Shown one piece after another: positions 40,207-49,054 of a stretch of DNA of 64,000 nt. The stretch's first letter is position 1. Each line of letters opens with the position of its first letter. The translations under genes were made by a program, and so were the position numbers. The notes under the pieces are model-generated. The model was not told the origin of the DNA. It ran no database searches and worked only from the letters and a program-made list of their open reading frames with translations. The stretch comes from Paraburkholderia sp. BL21I4N1 (lineage in GTDB: Bacteria; Pseudomonadota; Gammaproteobacteria; Burkholderiales; Burkholderiaceae), in the NCBI RefSeq assembly GCF_002973525.1, contig NZ_PVEN01000017.1, forward strand, positions 62,001 to 126,000, written 5' to 3'.

Positions 40207-40617
40207 GTGGTGAATCCAACGGGCGTGACCTGGCTCGACAAGGTCAAGTGGGACGCGAACGGCCTCGTGCCGGTGATCGCGCAGGAAGCGTCGACGAACG
40301 ACGTGTTGATGTTCGCGTGGATGAACCGCGAAGCGCTGGCGAAAACCATCGAAACGAATCGCGCGGTGTATTTCTCGCGCTCGCGTCAGCGACTGTGGTT
40401 CAAGGGCGAAGAGTCCGGTCACGTGCAGCACGTGCATGAAGTGCGGCTCGATTGCGACGAAGACGTCGTGCTGCTGAAGGTGGAGCAGGTGTCGGGCATT
40501 GCCTGCCACACCGGCCGTCACTCGTGCTTTTTCCAGAAATTCGAAGGCTCGGTGGACGATGGCGACTGGCTTGCCGTCGATCCCGTGCTGAAAGACCCCG
40601 AACACATCTACAAATGA
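40207..40617 (+). CDS. hisI: Phosphoribosyl-AMP cyclohydrolase
   Basis: The 136-aa enzyme opens the adenine ring of phosphoribosyl-AMP. Zinc and metal ligands are visible (EVRLDCDEDVVLLKV, GIACHTGRHSCFF), together with VLMFAWMNREALAKTIET. It starts at GTG 40207 or 40210, one base after the hisF stop. It is separate from HisE, as usual in betaproteobacteria, and overlaps hisE by 4 bp. Confidence 0.97.
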   Translation: MVNPTGVTWLDKVKWDANGLVPVIAQEASTNDVLMFAWMNREALAKTIETNRAVYFSRSRQRLWFKGEESGHVQHVHEVRLDCDEDVVLLKVEQVSGIACHTGRHSCFFQKFEGSVDDGDWLAVDPVLKDPEHIYK

Positions 40618-41006
40618 CGCAATCCACGCCCACCTCGGAATCCGCCTCGTCCACCACCGACACGCTGATGCGCCTCGCGGCCATCATCGACAGCCGCAAG
40701 GGCGGCGATCCGGACGTTTCGTACGTGTCACGCCTGTTCCACAAGGGCGATGACGCGATCCTCAAGAAGATCGGCGAAGAAGCCACCGAAGTCGTGCTGG
40801 CCGCCAAAGACACGCGCCACGGTGGCGCGCCGAAGGCGCTGGTCGGCGAAGTCGCGGATCTGTGGTTTCACTGCCTCGTGATGCTGTCGCACTTCGAACT
40901 GAGCCCGGCGGATGTACTCGCCGAACTCGAACGCCGCGAAGGGCTGTCGGGCATCGAGGAAAAGGCGCTGCGCAAAAGCCGCGAGCGCGAGCAGAACGGC
41001 GACTGA
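40614..41006 (+). CDS. hisE: Phosphoribosyl-ATP pyrophosphatase
   Basis: The 130-aa MazG-like enzyme removes pyrophosphate from phosphoribosyl-ATP, step two of histidine synthesis. The motif KIGEEATEVVLAAKD and the ADLWFHCLVML helix carry the metal-binding acidic residues. It starts inside the hisI stop (ATGA) and is the last his gene here. Confidence 0.97.
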   Translation: MTQSTPTSESASSTTDTLMRLAAIIDSRKGGDPDVSYVSRLFHKGDDAILKKIGEEATEVVLAAKDTRHGGAPKALVGEVADLWFHCLVMLSHFELSPADVLAELERREGLSGIEEKALRKSREREQNGD

Positions 41007-41101
41007 ACGTCGCGCGTCGTCCTGCCTTGAATTGGCGGGTGACGGGGCGCATATGGCAGTGGCAGTGAGTACATCGATCGCATCCACGGGAGGACGCCAG
41101 C

Positions 41102-41497
41102 ATGGAACAGTCGCACGAAAGCTACCCGCCGCCGGTCTATCGCAACGCCATCGAACCGGAACGCGAACGCAGTCTGCGCACGCTCACGCACATTCTGTAC
41201 GCGCTCTACGCGGTGCATTGGCTCACGGGCGGCGTGTCGATCCTGGTCGCGATCATCATCAATTACATCAAGCGGCCCGACGTGGCGGGCACGCCGTACG
41301 AAGCTCACTTCGAGTGGCAGATCCGTTCGTTCTGGGCGGCGTTGGTGGGTTATGCGATCGGCGGCGTGCTGCTGTTCGTATTGATCGGCATTCCGATCCT
41401 CTGGGCCGTCAGCATCTGGATGTTGTACCGTATTATTAAGGGCTGGCTGTATCTGTACGATAACAAGCCATTCGCGAATCCGCGTAGCTGGGTTTGA
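41102..41497 (+). CDS. DUF4870-like membrane protein
   Basis: The 131-aa protein has three hydrophobic helices (about 28-50, 75-100, and the adjoining GIPILWAVSIWMLYRIIKGWLYLYDNKPF end), the pattern of DUF4870/YqaE-like small membrane proteins. It lies 95 bp after hisE and before the HIT gene. Function is unknown. Confidence 0.8.
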   Translation: MEQSHESYPPPVYRNAIEPERERSLRTLTHILYALYAVHWLTGGVSILVAIIINYIKRPDVAGTPYEAHFEWQIRSFWAALVGYAIGGVLLFVLIGIPILWAVSIWMLYRIIKGWLYLYDNKPFANPRSWV

Positions 41498-41582
41498 GCG
41501 CCGTCCGATCATGGGTCGGACCTGAGTTCAACCTTCCGCCGCGTTGCGCTTCGCGCTCTAGCCCCACTGCGTCAGGAATACG

Positions 41583-41948
41583 ATGAGTCACGACCCGAAC
41601 TGCCTTTTCTGCAAGATCGCCGCCGGCGAAATTCCGTCGACCAAAGTCCACGAAGACGACGAGTTCCTGGCCTTCCGCGACATCCGTCCGGCGGCCGAAA
41701 CGCACGTGCTGGTGATTCCGCGCAAGCACCTGCCGACCCTGTCGAATTGCACCGAAAACGATGCACCGCTGCTTGGTAGAATGCTTGTCTTGGTGGCGCG
41801 TCTGGCCGACCAGTTGGGCGTGGCGTACACCGGTGGCGAGACGGGATTTCGCACGGTGATCAACACCGGGCCGGGCGGCGGGCAAGAGGTCTATCACCTG
41901 CATGCGCACATTCTTGCGGGGCCGCGTCCGTGGCAACGCATGGGCTGA
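41583..41948 (+). CDS. HIT-family nucleotide hydrolase, HinT-like
   Basis: The 121-aa protein has CLFCKIAAGEIPSTKVHEDDEFLAFRDI at the N-terminus and the histidine triad HLHAHILAG near the C-terminus. HinT proteins hydrolyse adenosine phosphoramidates and acyl-AMP. It often lies with the his and tat genes in betaproteobacteria. The 218 bp to tatA show no gene. Confidence 0.95.
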   Translation: MSHDPNCLFCKIAAGEIPSTKVHEDDEFLAFRDIRPAAETHVLVIPRKHLPTLSNCTENDAPLLGRMLVLVARLADQLGVAYTGGETGFRTVINTGPGGGQEVYHLHAHILAGPRPWQRMG

Positions 41949-42166
41949 TGGCGCGGCTGCGGGTTTTTACGGCATTGTAATAACGCCGACGCGGTCGGCT
42001 GGTCACAATGCCGTTCGCTGGTTGCGGCGGTGTTGCGGCGGCGCCGCCAGTTGCATCGGAACAGCTCGCGGTAACGTATAGATGGAGCGGCAGCGCTTCG
42101 AGTCACGCCGCAAGGCGCAAGAGTTTTGCCGCTCATTGGGCGGCGTCGGGGTTAAGGAGAGTAGTC

Positions 42167-42406
42167 ATGGGTTCGTTTAGCATTTGGCATTGGCTCATCG
42201 TGTTGCTGATCGTGGCGCTCGTGTTCGGCACGAAGAAGTTGCGCAATATCGGCACCGATCTGGGTGGCGCGGTGAAGGGCTTCAAGGAAGGCATGAAAGA
42301 AGCCGAAACGCCCGCAGGCGAAGCGCAGCAGCGTGAACTGCCGCGCAACGGCGCCGTGGATGTGGAAGCGAAGGAAAAAGCGCCGCGTTCCGGCGATTAC
42401 CGCTAA
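42167..42406 (+). CDS. tatA: Twin-arginine translocase subunit TatA
   Basis: The 79-aa protein has the N-terminal membrane helix (SIWHWLIVLLIVALVFG), the FGTKKLRNIGTDLGGAVKGFKEGM amphipathic helix and a polar tail. TatA oligomers form the pore for folded proteins. AAGGAG precedes the start. Together with tatB and tatC it makes a complete Tat system. Confidence 0.97.
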   Translation: MGSFSIWHWLIVLLIVALVFGTKKLRNIGTDLGGAVKGFKEGMKEAETPAGEAQQRELPRNGAVDVEAKEKAPRSGDYR

Positions 42407-42445
42407 GCCGCGGCTTACCCGCGTTACTGACGGACATTCCACTTC

Positions 42446-42964
42446 ATGCTGGACCTCGGTCTAACCAAGATGGCGCTGATCGGCGTCGTCGCGCTGGTCG
42501 TACTCGGGCCTGAGCGCCTGCCACGCGTCGCCCGTACGGCCGGCGCGTTGTTCGGCCGCGCGCAGCGGTATATCAACGACGTGAAGGCCGAAGTCACTCG
42601 CGAAATCGAGCTCGACGAACTGCGTCGTATGAAAACCGAGTTTGAAGCGGCGGCGAGCAATGTCGAAACGTCCGTTCAGGACAATCTGCGCAAGCACGAA
42701 ACCGAACTGAACGACGCGTGGAACAGCGGCACGTCGGTGTCGCCGAGCATTGCCGGCGGCGCGCTCGAAGACGTCGGCACCACGTCGTGGCCCAGCAGTA
42801 CGCCGCCCGCCGGCCCGAAGCGCAAGAACTGGCGCGTCAAGCAGGGTGCCATGCCCACCTGGTACAAGCGCGCCACCCTGCGCCGCACGCGCGTGCAGTC
42901 GGGCGCAGCGCGCGTCGCGCGTCATACGCCGGCCACCATGCGTCGTCCGACGCGGTTCTTCTGA
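42446..42964 (+). CDS. tatB: Twin-arginine translocase subunit TatB
   Basis: The 172-aa protein starts with MLDLGLTKMALIGVVALVVLGPERLPRVARTAG, the TatB helix with its conserved Glu and GPERLP hinge, then an amphipathic helix and a long polar tail with a basic end. It forms the substrate receptor with TatC. Confidence 0.96.
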   Translation: MLDLGLTKMALIGVVALVVLGPERLPRVARTAGALFGRAQRYINDVKAEVTREIELDELRRMKTEFEAAASNVETSVQDNLRKHETELNDAWNSGTSVSPSIAGGALEDVGTTSWPSSTPPAGPKRKNWRVKQGAMPTWYKRATLRRTRVQSGAARVARHTPATMRRPTRFF

Positions 42965-42998
42965 TGATCAGAACGACAATCTCTAACCGAGGGCCGGC

Positions 42999-43778
42999 GT
43001 GAGCGACCCCCAGCAAACCCAGGACGAAGGCACTGAAGAGACCTTCATTTCCCACCTCGTTGAATTGCGCGATCGCATCATTCGCGCTGGCCTCGCCGTC
43101 ATCGTGGTGTTCGTCGGGCTCGTGTATTGGGCGCCGGATATTTTCCGGCTGCTGGCGCGCCCGTTGATGCAGAACTTGCCGAAGGACGGCAAGATGATTG
43201 TCACCGACGTGACCGGCTCGTTCTTCGTGCCGATGAAGGTGACCATGCTGGTCGCGTTCGTGATCGCGCTGCCTATCGTGCTGTACCAGATCTGGGCATT
43301 CGTCGCGCCGGGTCTTTATCAGCACGAGAAGAAACTGGTCGGCCCGCTGGTGGGCAGCAGCTACACGCTGTTCCTGTGCGGCATGGCGTTCGCGTACTTT
43401 GTGGTGTTCCCGACCATCTTCCGCGTGATGGCGCACTACAATGCGCCGCTCGGTGCGGAGATGACGACCGACATCGACAATTACCTGAGCTTCGTGCTGA
43501 CCATGTTCATCGCGTTCGGGGTGACGTTCGAAGTGCCGATCATCGTGGTGCTGCTGGTCCGCATGAATGTGCTGACCATCAAGAAGCTCAGGGAGATTCG
43601 CCCCTATGTAATCGTCGGCGCGTTCATCATTTCCGCCGTGGTGACGCCGCCGGACGTGTTTTCGCAACTGATCCTCGCAATTCCGCTGATCGTGCTGTAC
43701 GAGGCGGGCATCATCGCGGCGCGGCTGATTGTCGGCAAGCAGCCTGTAGTGACCGACGAGGCAAGTTCGCCGGATTGA
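42999..43778 (+). CDS. tatC: Twin-arginine translocase subunit TatC
   Basis: The 259-aa membrane protein has six helices and the TatC motifs FISHLVELRDRIIRA, the cytoplasmic loop IWAFVAPGLYQHEKK and FGVTFEVPI. It recognises the twin-arginine signal. It starts at GTG 42999. A likely client in this window is the Rieske protein encoded by petA. Confidence 0.97.
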   Translation: MSDPQQTQDEGTEETFISHLVELRDRIIRAGLAVIVVFVGLVYWAPDIFRLLARPLMQNLPKDGKMIVTDVTGSFFVPMKVTMLVAFVIALPIVLYQIWAFVAPGLYQHEKKLVGPLVGSSYTLFLCGMAFAYFVVFPTIFRVMAHYNAPLGAEMTTDIDNYLSFVLTMFIAFGVTFEVPIIVVLLVRMNVLTIKKLREIRPYVIVGAFIISAVVTPPDVFSQLILAIPLIVLYEAGIIAARLIVGKQPVVTDEASSPD

Positions 43779-43856
43779 TGTTGATTTCCCCGCTCGCTCG
43801 CGAGGGTCGCCAAGCTGAGCGGTGGGGCAACAAGGCCAAAGCAGGCCAAGGCAAAC

Positions 43857-43891
43857 AAAAAAGGGCAGTCCGTTGCGGACTGCCCTTTTTT
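43857..43891. terminator. Bidirectional terminator between tatC and the DegS-like gene
   Basis: A long stem (AAAAGGGCAGTCCG / CGGACTGCCCTTTT) with a TTG loop is flanked by T-runs on both strands, ending the convergent tatABC and protease transcripts. Confidence 0.92.
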
Positions 43892-43912
43892 GTTTTTGCT
43901 GCGGTGTTTCGT

Positions 43913-45142
43913 TCAACCGCCGTCGTCATCCTGCTGATCGCCGCCGCCGTTGTCGTTATCTTCAGCCGGCTGCTTGGGCGGCGCGGGGCGCTTGCCGATG
44001 GTCACATCCAGATCCATTTCGCGGCTCTTGCGCACAAGGTGCACCTTGGCGGCCGTGCCCGGTTTGATCTGCGCGATGACGTTTAACAGACGCGTGGTGT
44101 CGGTAATCTCCTGACCGTTCACGCTCACCAGGATGTCGCCCGGCTTGATACCCGCGCGGTCGGCCGGACCGTTCTTCAACACGCCGGCGACGATCGCACC
44201 CGACTTCTGCTCGAGCCCGAACGACTCGGCGATCTCCGGCGTCACGTCCTGCGGCTCGACGCCGATCCAGCCGCGCGTGACCGACCCGGTCGTGATGATG
44301 CTCTCCAGCACGCTGCGCGCCGTCGATACCGGAATCGCGAAGCCGATGCCCAGCGAGCCGCCCGAGCGCGAATAGATCGCCGTGTTGATGCCGAGCAGAT
44401 TGCCATTCACGTCGACCAGCGCGCCACCCGAGTTGCCGGGATTGATCGCCGCGTCGGTCTGAATGAAGTTCTCGAACGTATTGATGCCGAGGTGGCTGCG
44501 GCCGAGCGCGCTGACAATGCCCATGGTCACGGTCTGGCCGACACCGAACGGATTGCCGATAGCCAGCACCACGTCGCCCACGCGCGTTTGATCCATACGG
44601 CCGAGCGTGATGGTGGGCAGGTTGGTCATATTGACCTTCAGCACGGCCAGATCCGTTTCCGGATCGACGCCGATCACCTTCGCATTCGTGGTGCGACCAT
44701 CGGCCAGCGCGATTTCGATCTGATCGGCGCCGTCCACGACGTGCTGGTTCGTTAGAATGTAACCTTCCGAACTCACTATCACACCCGAGCCCAGGTTCGA
44801 TGCGGGCTCCTGCTGCTGCTTACGGTTGTTCTTGTCGCCGAAGAAGTAGCGGAACAGCGGATCTTTCGCGCGCGGGTCGGGTGGCAGTGAGCCATCCTTG
44901 CTGGAGAACACGTTGACGACCGCAGGCATCGCCTTCTGGGCGGCGTCTGCGTAAGACGCCTGAGCGGGGCCGCTGCCGATGCCAGGCGCCACTTCCCGGA
45001 GGGCGACGATCGGTTCGGCGAGTTGCTTGCCGAATTGCCCTTGACGCTGGAGCCACTGCGGTTTGAGCGTCGCAATGATGAACATCAGCGCCAACAGCAC
45101 AGTCACCGCTTGGGCAAAGAACAGCCAAAAGCGTCTAAGCAT
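43913..45142 (-). CDS. DegS-like membrane-anchored trypsin/PDZ serine protease
   Basis: The 409-aa protein has an N-terminal membrane anchor (about 8-25) instead of a cleavable signal peptide, a trypsin-like domain with triad His134 (TNQHVVDG), Asp164 (DPETDLAVL) and Ser238 (NPGNSGGAL), one PDZ domain (about 290-375) and an acidic Gly/Asp/Gln tail. One PDZ plus an anchor is the DegS layout, which cleaves anti-sigma factors in envelope stress; the substrate here is unknown. Its start is only 19 bp from the divergent nif3 start. Confidence 0.92.
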   Translation of the reverse strand: MLRRFWLFFAQAVTVLLALMFIIATLKPQWLQRQGQFGKQLAEPIVALREVAPGIGSGPAQASYADAAQKAMPAVVNVFSSKDGSLPPDPRAKDPLFRYFFGDKNNRKQQQEPASNLGSGVIVSSEGYILTNQHVVDGADQIEIALADGRTTNAKVIGVDPETDLAVLKVNMTNLPTITLGRMDQTRVGDVVLAIGNPFGVGQTVTMGIVSALGRSHLGINTFENFIQTDAAINPGNSGGALVDVNGNLLGINTAIYSRSGGSLGIGFAIPVSTARSVLESIITTGSVTRGWIGVEPQDVTPEIAESFGLEQKSGAIVAGVLKNGPADRAGIKPGDILVSVNGQEITDTTRLLNVIAQIKPGTAAKVHLVRKSREMDLDVTIGKRPAPPKQPAEDNDNGGGDQQDDDGG

Positions 45143-45161
45143 CTGAAGACTTGAGGTTTAT

Positions 45162-45908
45162 ATGGATCGGATCGAACTTGAATTGTACTTGAACAATCTC
45201 CTTGAAACCGCGCGCTTCAAGGACTACTGCCCCAATGGATTGCAGGTCGAAGGGCGACGTCGAATAAATAAGCTCGCGACCGGCGTGACCGCGTCGGTGG
45301 CCTTCCTGGAGGCCGCGCTCGACTGGGGCGCGGACGCCGTACTGGTCCATCACGGCTACTTCTGGCGCAACGAAGCGCCGCAGATCACGGGCCGCAAACA
45401 CGCGCGCCTGAAGCTGCTGATCGCCAACGACCTGAACCTGTTCGCCTACCATCTGCCGCTCGACGACCACCCGCTGTTCGGCAACAACGCGCAGATCGGC
45501 GAGAAGATGGGCTGGATCAGCGACGCGCGCTTCGGCGACAACGACCTCGGCTGGCTCGCCACCTTTCCGATGCCAATCACGCTTTCGCACCTCACCGCCG
45601 AAATCGAGCAGACGCTCGGCCGCACGCCGCTCGTGTTCGGCGACCCGGATCGCGAGTTGCGTCGCGTGGGCTGGTGCACGGGTGCCGCGCAAGGCATGTT
45701 CGAGGCCGCCATCAACGCGGGCGCCGACGTCTATCTGACCGGCGAAGTCTCGGAGTCGGTCATGCACACATCGGCGGAAAGCGGTGTGGCGTTCCTCGCG
45801 GCCGGCCATCACGCGACCGAGCGCTTCGGCGTGCAGGCCGTGGGCAAGCATCTGTCCGAGCAATTCGATATCGAGCACGTGTTTATCGATATCCCTAATC
45901 CGGTTTGA
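45162..45908 (+). CDS. Nif3-like dinuclear metal-centre protein
   Basis: The 248-aa protein has the NIF3/DUF34 metal-binding patterns VLVHHGYFWRNE and FLAAGHHATER and the CPNGLQVEG start. The family forms hexameric rings with a two-metal site; the old label GTP cyclohydrolase type 2 is doubtful. GAGG lies 6 nt before ATG 45162. It is divergent from the DegS-like gene and upstream of petABC. Confidence 0.92.
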   Translation: MDRIELELYLNNLLETARFKDYCPNGLQVEGRRRINKLATGVTASVAFLEAALDWGADAVLVHHGYFWRNEAPQITGRKHARLKLLIANDLNLFAYHLPLDDHPLFGNNAQIGEKMGWISDARFGDNDLGWLATFPMPITLSHLTAEIEQTLGRTPLVFGDPDRELRRVGWCTGAAQGMFEAAINAGADVYLTGEVSESVMHTSAESGVAFLAAGHHATERFGVQAVGKHLSEQFDIEHVFIDIPNPV

Positions 45909-46181
45909 ATCGTCCGTTAGGAAAACATCCAGGCAAAGGCAATGCAAAAGCGGCGAAATGCCGCAGCCAGCGTATTAGCAAAGAAAAAGGTACGAATAAC
46001 GCATAAGACGCTTAAAAGAAGGCGCGAAAAAGTTTGTGATTTGTACGGAGAAACCCTGATCTATCAAGGACTTCGCACGGTTTTTGGCAATCGGCCCTTG
46101 TAAATGGCGACTCCATTCGCGCAAACTAGCGGCGGTAGAAGCGACGTGAAGGAAAAATCCAACTCAGAAGTGGGGCGTGTG

Positions 46182-46802
46182 ATGCGAGACAAGGAAGATG
46201 AACGCGTCGACGGCGGCCGCCGTACCTGGCTGATTGCGACGACCGTAGCAGGTGGCATAGGAGGCGTTGCCACTGTCGTACCCTTTGTTAGTTCGTTTGC
46301 ACCATCTGAAAAGGCCAAGGCAGCAGGTGCCCCGGTCGAAGTCGATATTAGTGATCTCAAGCCGGGCGACATGAAGACCGTTGCCTGGCGCGGTAAGCCG
46401 GTGTGGATCATCAACCGCACCGACAGAATGCTCGCCGATGTCCAGAAAGCCGATAACGAAGTAGCGGATCCCCACACCAAGAATCCTTTTTCGATGCCGT
46501 TGCCGGAGTACTGCAACAACGAATTCCGTTCACGCACCGATCACAAGAACCTTTTTGTCGCCGTCGCCGTGTGCACCCATCTGGGCTGCACGCCGACACC
46601 GCGCTTCCAGGAGGGCGCGCAGCCCAATCTGCCGGACGACTGGCCGGGCGGCTTCCTATGCCCTTGCCACGGTTCGACCTACGACATGGCCGGCCGCGTC
46701 TTCAAGAACAAACCTGCGCCGCAGAACCTCGACATCCCGCCCTACATGTTCACCACGGCCACCAGCCTCGTGATCGGCAAGGACGAGAAAGGAGAAGCGT
46801 AA
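46182..46802 (+). CDS. petA: Ubiquinol-cytochrome c reductase Rieske iron-sulfur subunit
   Basis: The 206-aa subunit carries the 2Fe-2S cluster with ligands in CTHLGC and CPCHGS and passes electrons from ubiquinol to cytochrome c1. The N-terminus has a twin-arginine motif (GGRRTWLIATT) before an uncleaved membrane helix, so it is probably exported by Tat. I chose ATG 46182 (MRDKEDERVDGG), the usual start in relatives; ATG 46104 is in frame and would add 26 residues. The TAA overlaps the petB ATG by one base. Confidence 0.95.
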   Translation: MRDKEDERVDGGRRTWLIATTVAGGIGGVATVVPFVSSFAPSEKAKAAGAPVEVDISDLKPGDMKTVAWRGKPVWIINRTDRMLADVQKADNEVADPHTKNPFSMPLPEYCNNEFRSRTDHKNLFVAVAVCTHLGCTPTPRFQEGAQPNLPDDWPGGFLCPCHGSTYDMAGRVFKNKPAPQNLDIPPYMFTTATSLVIGKDEKGEA

Positions 46803-48181
46803 TGGCGATCGAACACGAAGTAGAGACGACCGGGCTGGTCGGCTGGATCGACCGCCGCTTTCCGCTGACCTCCACCTGGAAAAAGCACGTTTCCGAGTAC
46901 TACGCGCCGAAGAACTTCAACTTCTGGTACTTCTTCGGTTCGCTCGCGCTGCTGGTGCTGGTCAATCAGATCGTCACGGGCATCTTCCTCACCATGAACT
47001 ACAAGCCCGACGCGACGCTCGCGTTCTCGTCGGTCGAGTACATCATGCGCGAGGTGCCGTGGGGCTGGCTGATCCGCTATATGCACTCCACGGGCGCGTC
47101 GATGTTTTTCGTCGTCGTGTATCTGCATATGTTTCGCGGGCTGATGTACGGCTCGTACCGCAAGCCGCGTGAACTGGTGTGGGTGTTCGGCTGCGCGATC
47201 TTTCTGTGCCTGATGGCCGAGGCGTTCTTCGGCTACCTGTTGCCGTGGGGGCAGATGTCGTTCTGGGGCGCCCAGGTGATCGTGAACCTGTTCTCGGCGA
47301 TTCCGTTCATCGGGCCGGATCTGTCGCTGTGGATTCGCGGCGACTATGTGGTCTCGGACGTCACGCTGAACCGCTTCTTCGCGTTTCACGTGATCGCGAT
47401 TCCTCTGGTGCTGATCGGACTGGTGGTCGCCCATCTGGTGGCGCTGCACGAAGTGGGCTCGAACAACCCGGATGGTATCGAGATCAAGGCGAAAAAAGAT
47501 CCGGACGGCATTCCGCTCGACGGCATTCCGTTCCATCCGTACTACTCAGTGCACGATTTCATGGGCGTGTCGGTGTTCCTGACGATTTTCGCCGCGATCA
47601 TTTTCTTCGCGCCGGAAATGGGCGGGTACTTCCTGGAAGCGAATAACTTCATTCCGGCCAATCCGCTGCAAACGCCGCAGGAAATCGCGCCGGTGTGGTA
47701 TTTCACCGCGTTCTATGCGATGTTGCGCGCCACGACCGACCCGTTCAAGATCGTCCTGATGATTGTGATCGCGTTGCTCGGCCTGCTCGCGCTGGTGCGG
47801 GCGCGCGGCAAGTGGAAGCTCGGGTTGCCGGTGCTCGCGGTGCTGGTGATTCTGGCCATGGCCTTCACCGAATCGAAGTTCTGGGGCGTGGTGGTGATGG
47901 GCGGCGCGGTGATTTCGCTGTTCTTCCTGCCGTGGCTCGATCGTTCGCCGGTGAAGTCGATCCGTTACCGGCCGTTTTTTCACAAGGTGTTCTACGGGAT
48001 CTTCGTGGTGGCTTTCCTGACGCTCGGTTTCCTCGGTACGAAACCGCCGTCGCCGGCTTCCACGCTGATCGCGCAGGTTTGCGCGCTGATCTATTTCGCG
48101 TTTTTCCTCGGTATGCCGTTCTGGACGCGGCTTGGCACGTTCAAGCAGCCACCCGAACGGGTGCGGTTCAAGCCTCACTAA
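46802..48181 (+). CDS. petB: Ubiquinol-cytochrome c reductase cytochrome b
   Basis: The 459-aa membrane subunit binds hemes bL and bH (histidines in MHSTGASMFFVVVYLHMFRG and FHVIAIPLVLIGLVVAHLVALHEVG) and contains the quinone sites. The Qo motif, PEWY in mitochondria, reads PVWY here (APVWYFTAFYAML), a variant I recall as common in beta- and gammaproteobacteria. The start codon shares a base with the petA stop. Confidence 0.97.
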   Translation: MAIEHEVETTGLVGWIDRRFPLTSTWKKHVSEYYAPKNFNFWYFFGSLALLVLVNQIVTGIFLTMNYKPDATLAFSSVEYIMREVPWGWLIRYMHSTGASMFFVVVYLHMFRGLMYGSYRKPRELVWVFGCAIFLCLMAEAFFGYLLPWGQMSFWGAQVIVNLFSAIPFIGPDLSLWIRGDYVVSDVTLNRFFAFHVIAIPLVLIGLVVAHLVALHEVGSNNPDGIEIKAKKDPDGIPLDGIPFHPYYSVHDFMGVSVFLTIFAAIIFFAPEMGGYFLEANNFIPANPLQTPQEIAPVWYFTAFYAMLRATTDPFKIVLMIVIALLGLLALVRARGKWKLGLPVLAVLVILAMAFTESKFWGVVVMGGAVISLFFLPWLDRSPVKSIRYRPFFHKVFYGIFVVAFLTLGFLGTKPPSPASTLIAQVCALIYFAFFLGMPFWTRLGTFKQPPERVRFKPH

Positions 48182-48203
48182 TCGCAAGCCAGGAGAACAC
48201 GAA

Positions 48204-48959
48204 ATGAAAAAACTGCTTACGACGTGCGCGCTGATCGGCGCGACACTGCTTGCGGTGCTGGGTACTCCGGCGCACGCGGACGAGAATTTCCCTCTCGACC
48301 GCGCGCCCGATAACGCGGAGAATTTCGCTTCTTTGCAGCACGGCGCGCAATTGTTTGTAAACTACTGCCTGAATTGCCATAGCGCGAACCTGATGCGCTA
48401 CAACCGGCTGACCGACCTCGGCATCACGCCGGCGGAAATTCAGTCGAACCTGCTGTTCACTACCGACAAGGTCGGCAACACCATGACCGTGGCGATGCGC
48501 CCGGACGACGCAAAAGCGTGGTTCGGCGCGGCACCGCCGGATTTGTCGGTAGAAGCGCGGGCGCGCGGCAAAGACTGGCTGTACACGTATCTGCGCAGTT
48601 TTTATCGCGACGATACGCGGCCGACCGGCTGGAACAATCTGGTGTATGAAAACGTGAGCATGCCGCATGTGCTGTGGCAGCTTCAGGGGCAACGTACCGC
48701 GAAATTCGGGGACGAAACCGACGAAAAAACGGGCGAGACGGTACACAAATTTGTCGGCTACCAGCAGGTCACTCCGGGGACGATGTCGCCGGTAGATTAT
48801 GATTCTGCTGTGGCCGACCTCGTGTCGTACCTGTCATGGATGTCCGAACCGACGCAGAAAACCCGCAAACAGCTTGGCGTGTGGGTACTGATGTTCCTCG
48901 GCATCCTGAGCTTTTTCGCCTGGCGACTGAACGCCGCGTACTGGAAACATATCAAATAA
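48204..48959 (+). CDS. petC: Ubiquinol-cytochrome c reductase cytochrome c1
   Basis: The 251-aa protein has a cleavable signal peptide (to about residue 25), the heme-binding CLNCH (Cys55, Cys58, His59), a methionine-containing region (TMTVAMRPDDAKAW) for axial ligation and a C-terminal membrane anchor (about 228-246). AGGAG precedes the ATG. It closes the petABC operon. Confidence 0.97.
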   Translation: MKKLLTTCALIGATLLAVLGTPAHADENFPLDRAPDNAENFASLQHGAQLFVNYCLNCHSANLMRYNRLTDLGITPAEIQSNLLFTTDKVGNTMTVAMRPDDAKAWFGAAPPDLSVEARARGKDWLYTYLRSFYRDDTRPTGWNNLVYENVSMPHVLWQLQGQRTAKFGDETDEKTGETVHKFVGYQQVTPGTMSPVDYDSAVADLVSYLSWMSEPTQKTRKQLGVWVLMFLGILSFFAWRLNAAYWKHIK

Positions 48960-48991
48960 TCACGCCGTCACGCGGCGTGGGGCCGGCGCCA

Positions 48992-49017
48992 GGAAAAACC
49001 TGCTGAACGGTTTTTCC
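48992..49017 (+). other. 9-bp perfect hairpin between petC and sspA
   Basis: GGAAAAACC and GGTTTTTCC pair around an 8-nt loop. A T-run lies inside the stem, not after it, so it is not a standard terminator; it may be a processing or attenuation site. A second GC hairpin (48961-48979) lies just before it. Confidence 0.4.
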
Positions 49018-49054
49018 GCGCGCTGGCCTTTCAGCTTTTTGAGGAAACGTAAAC

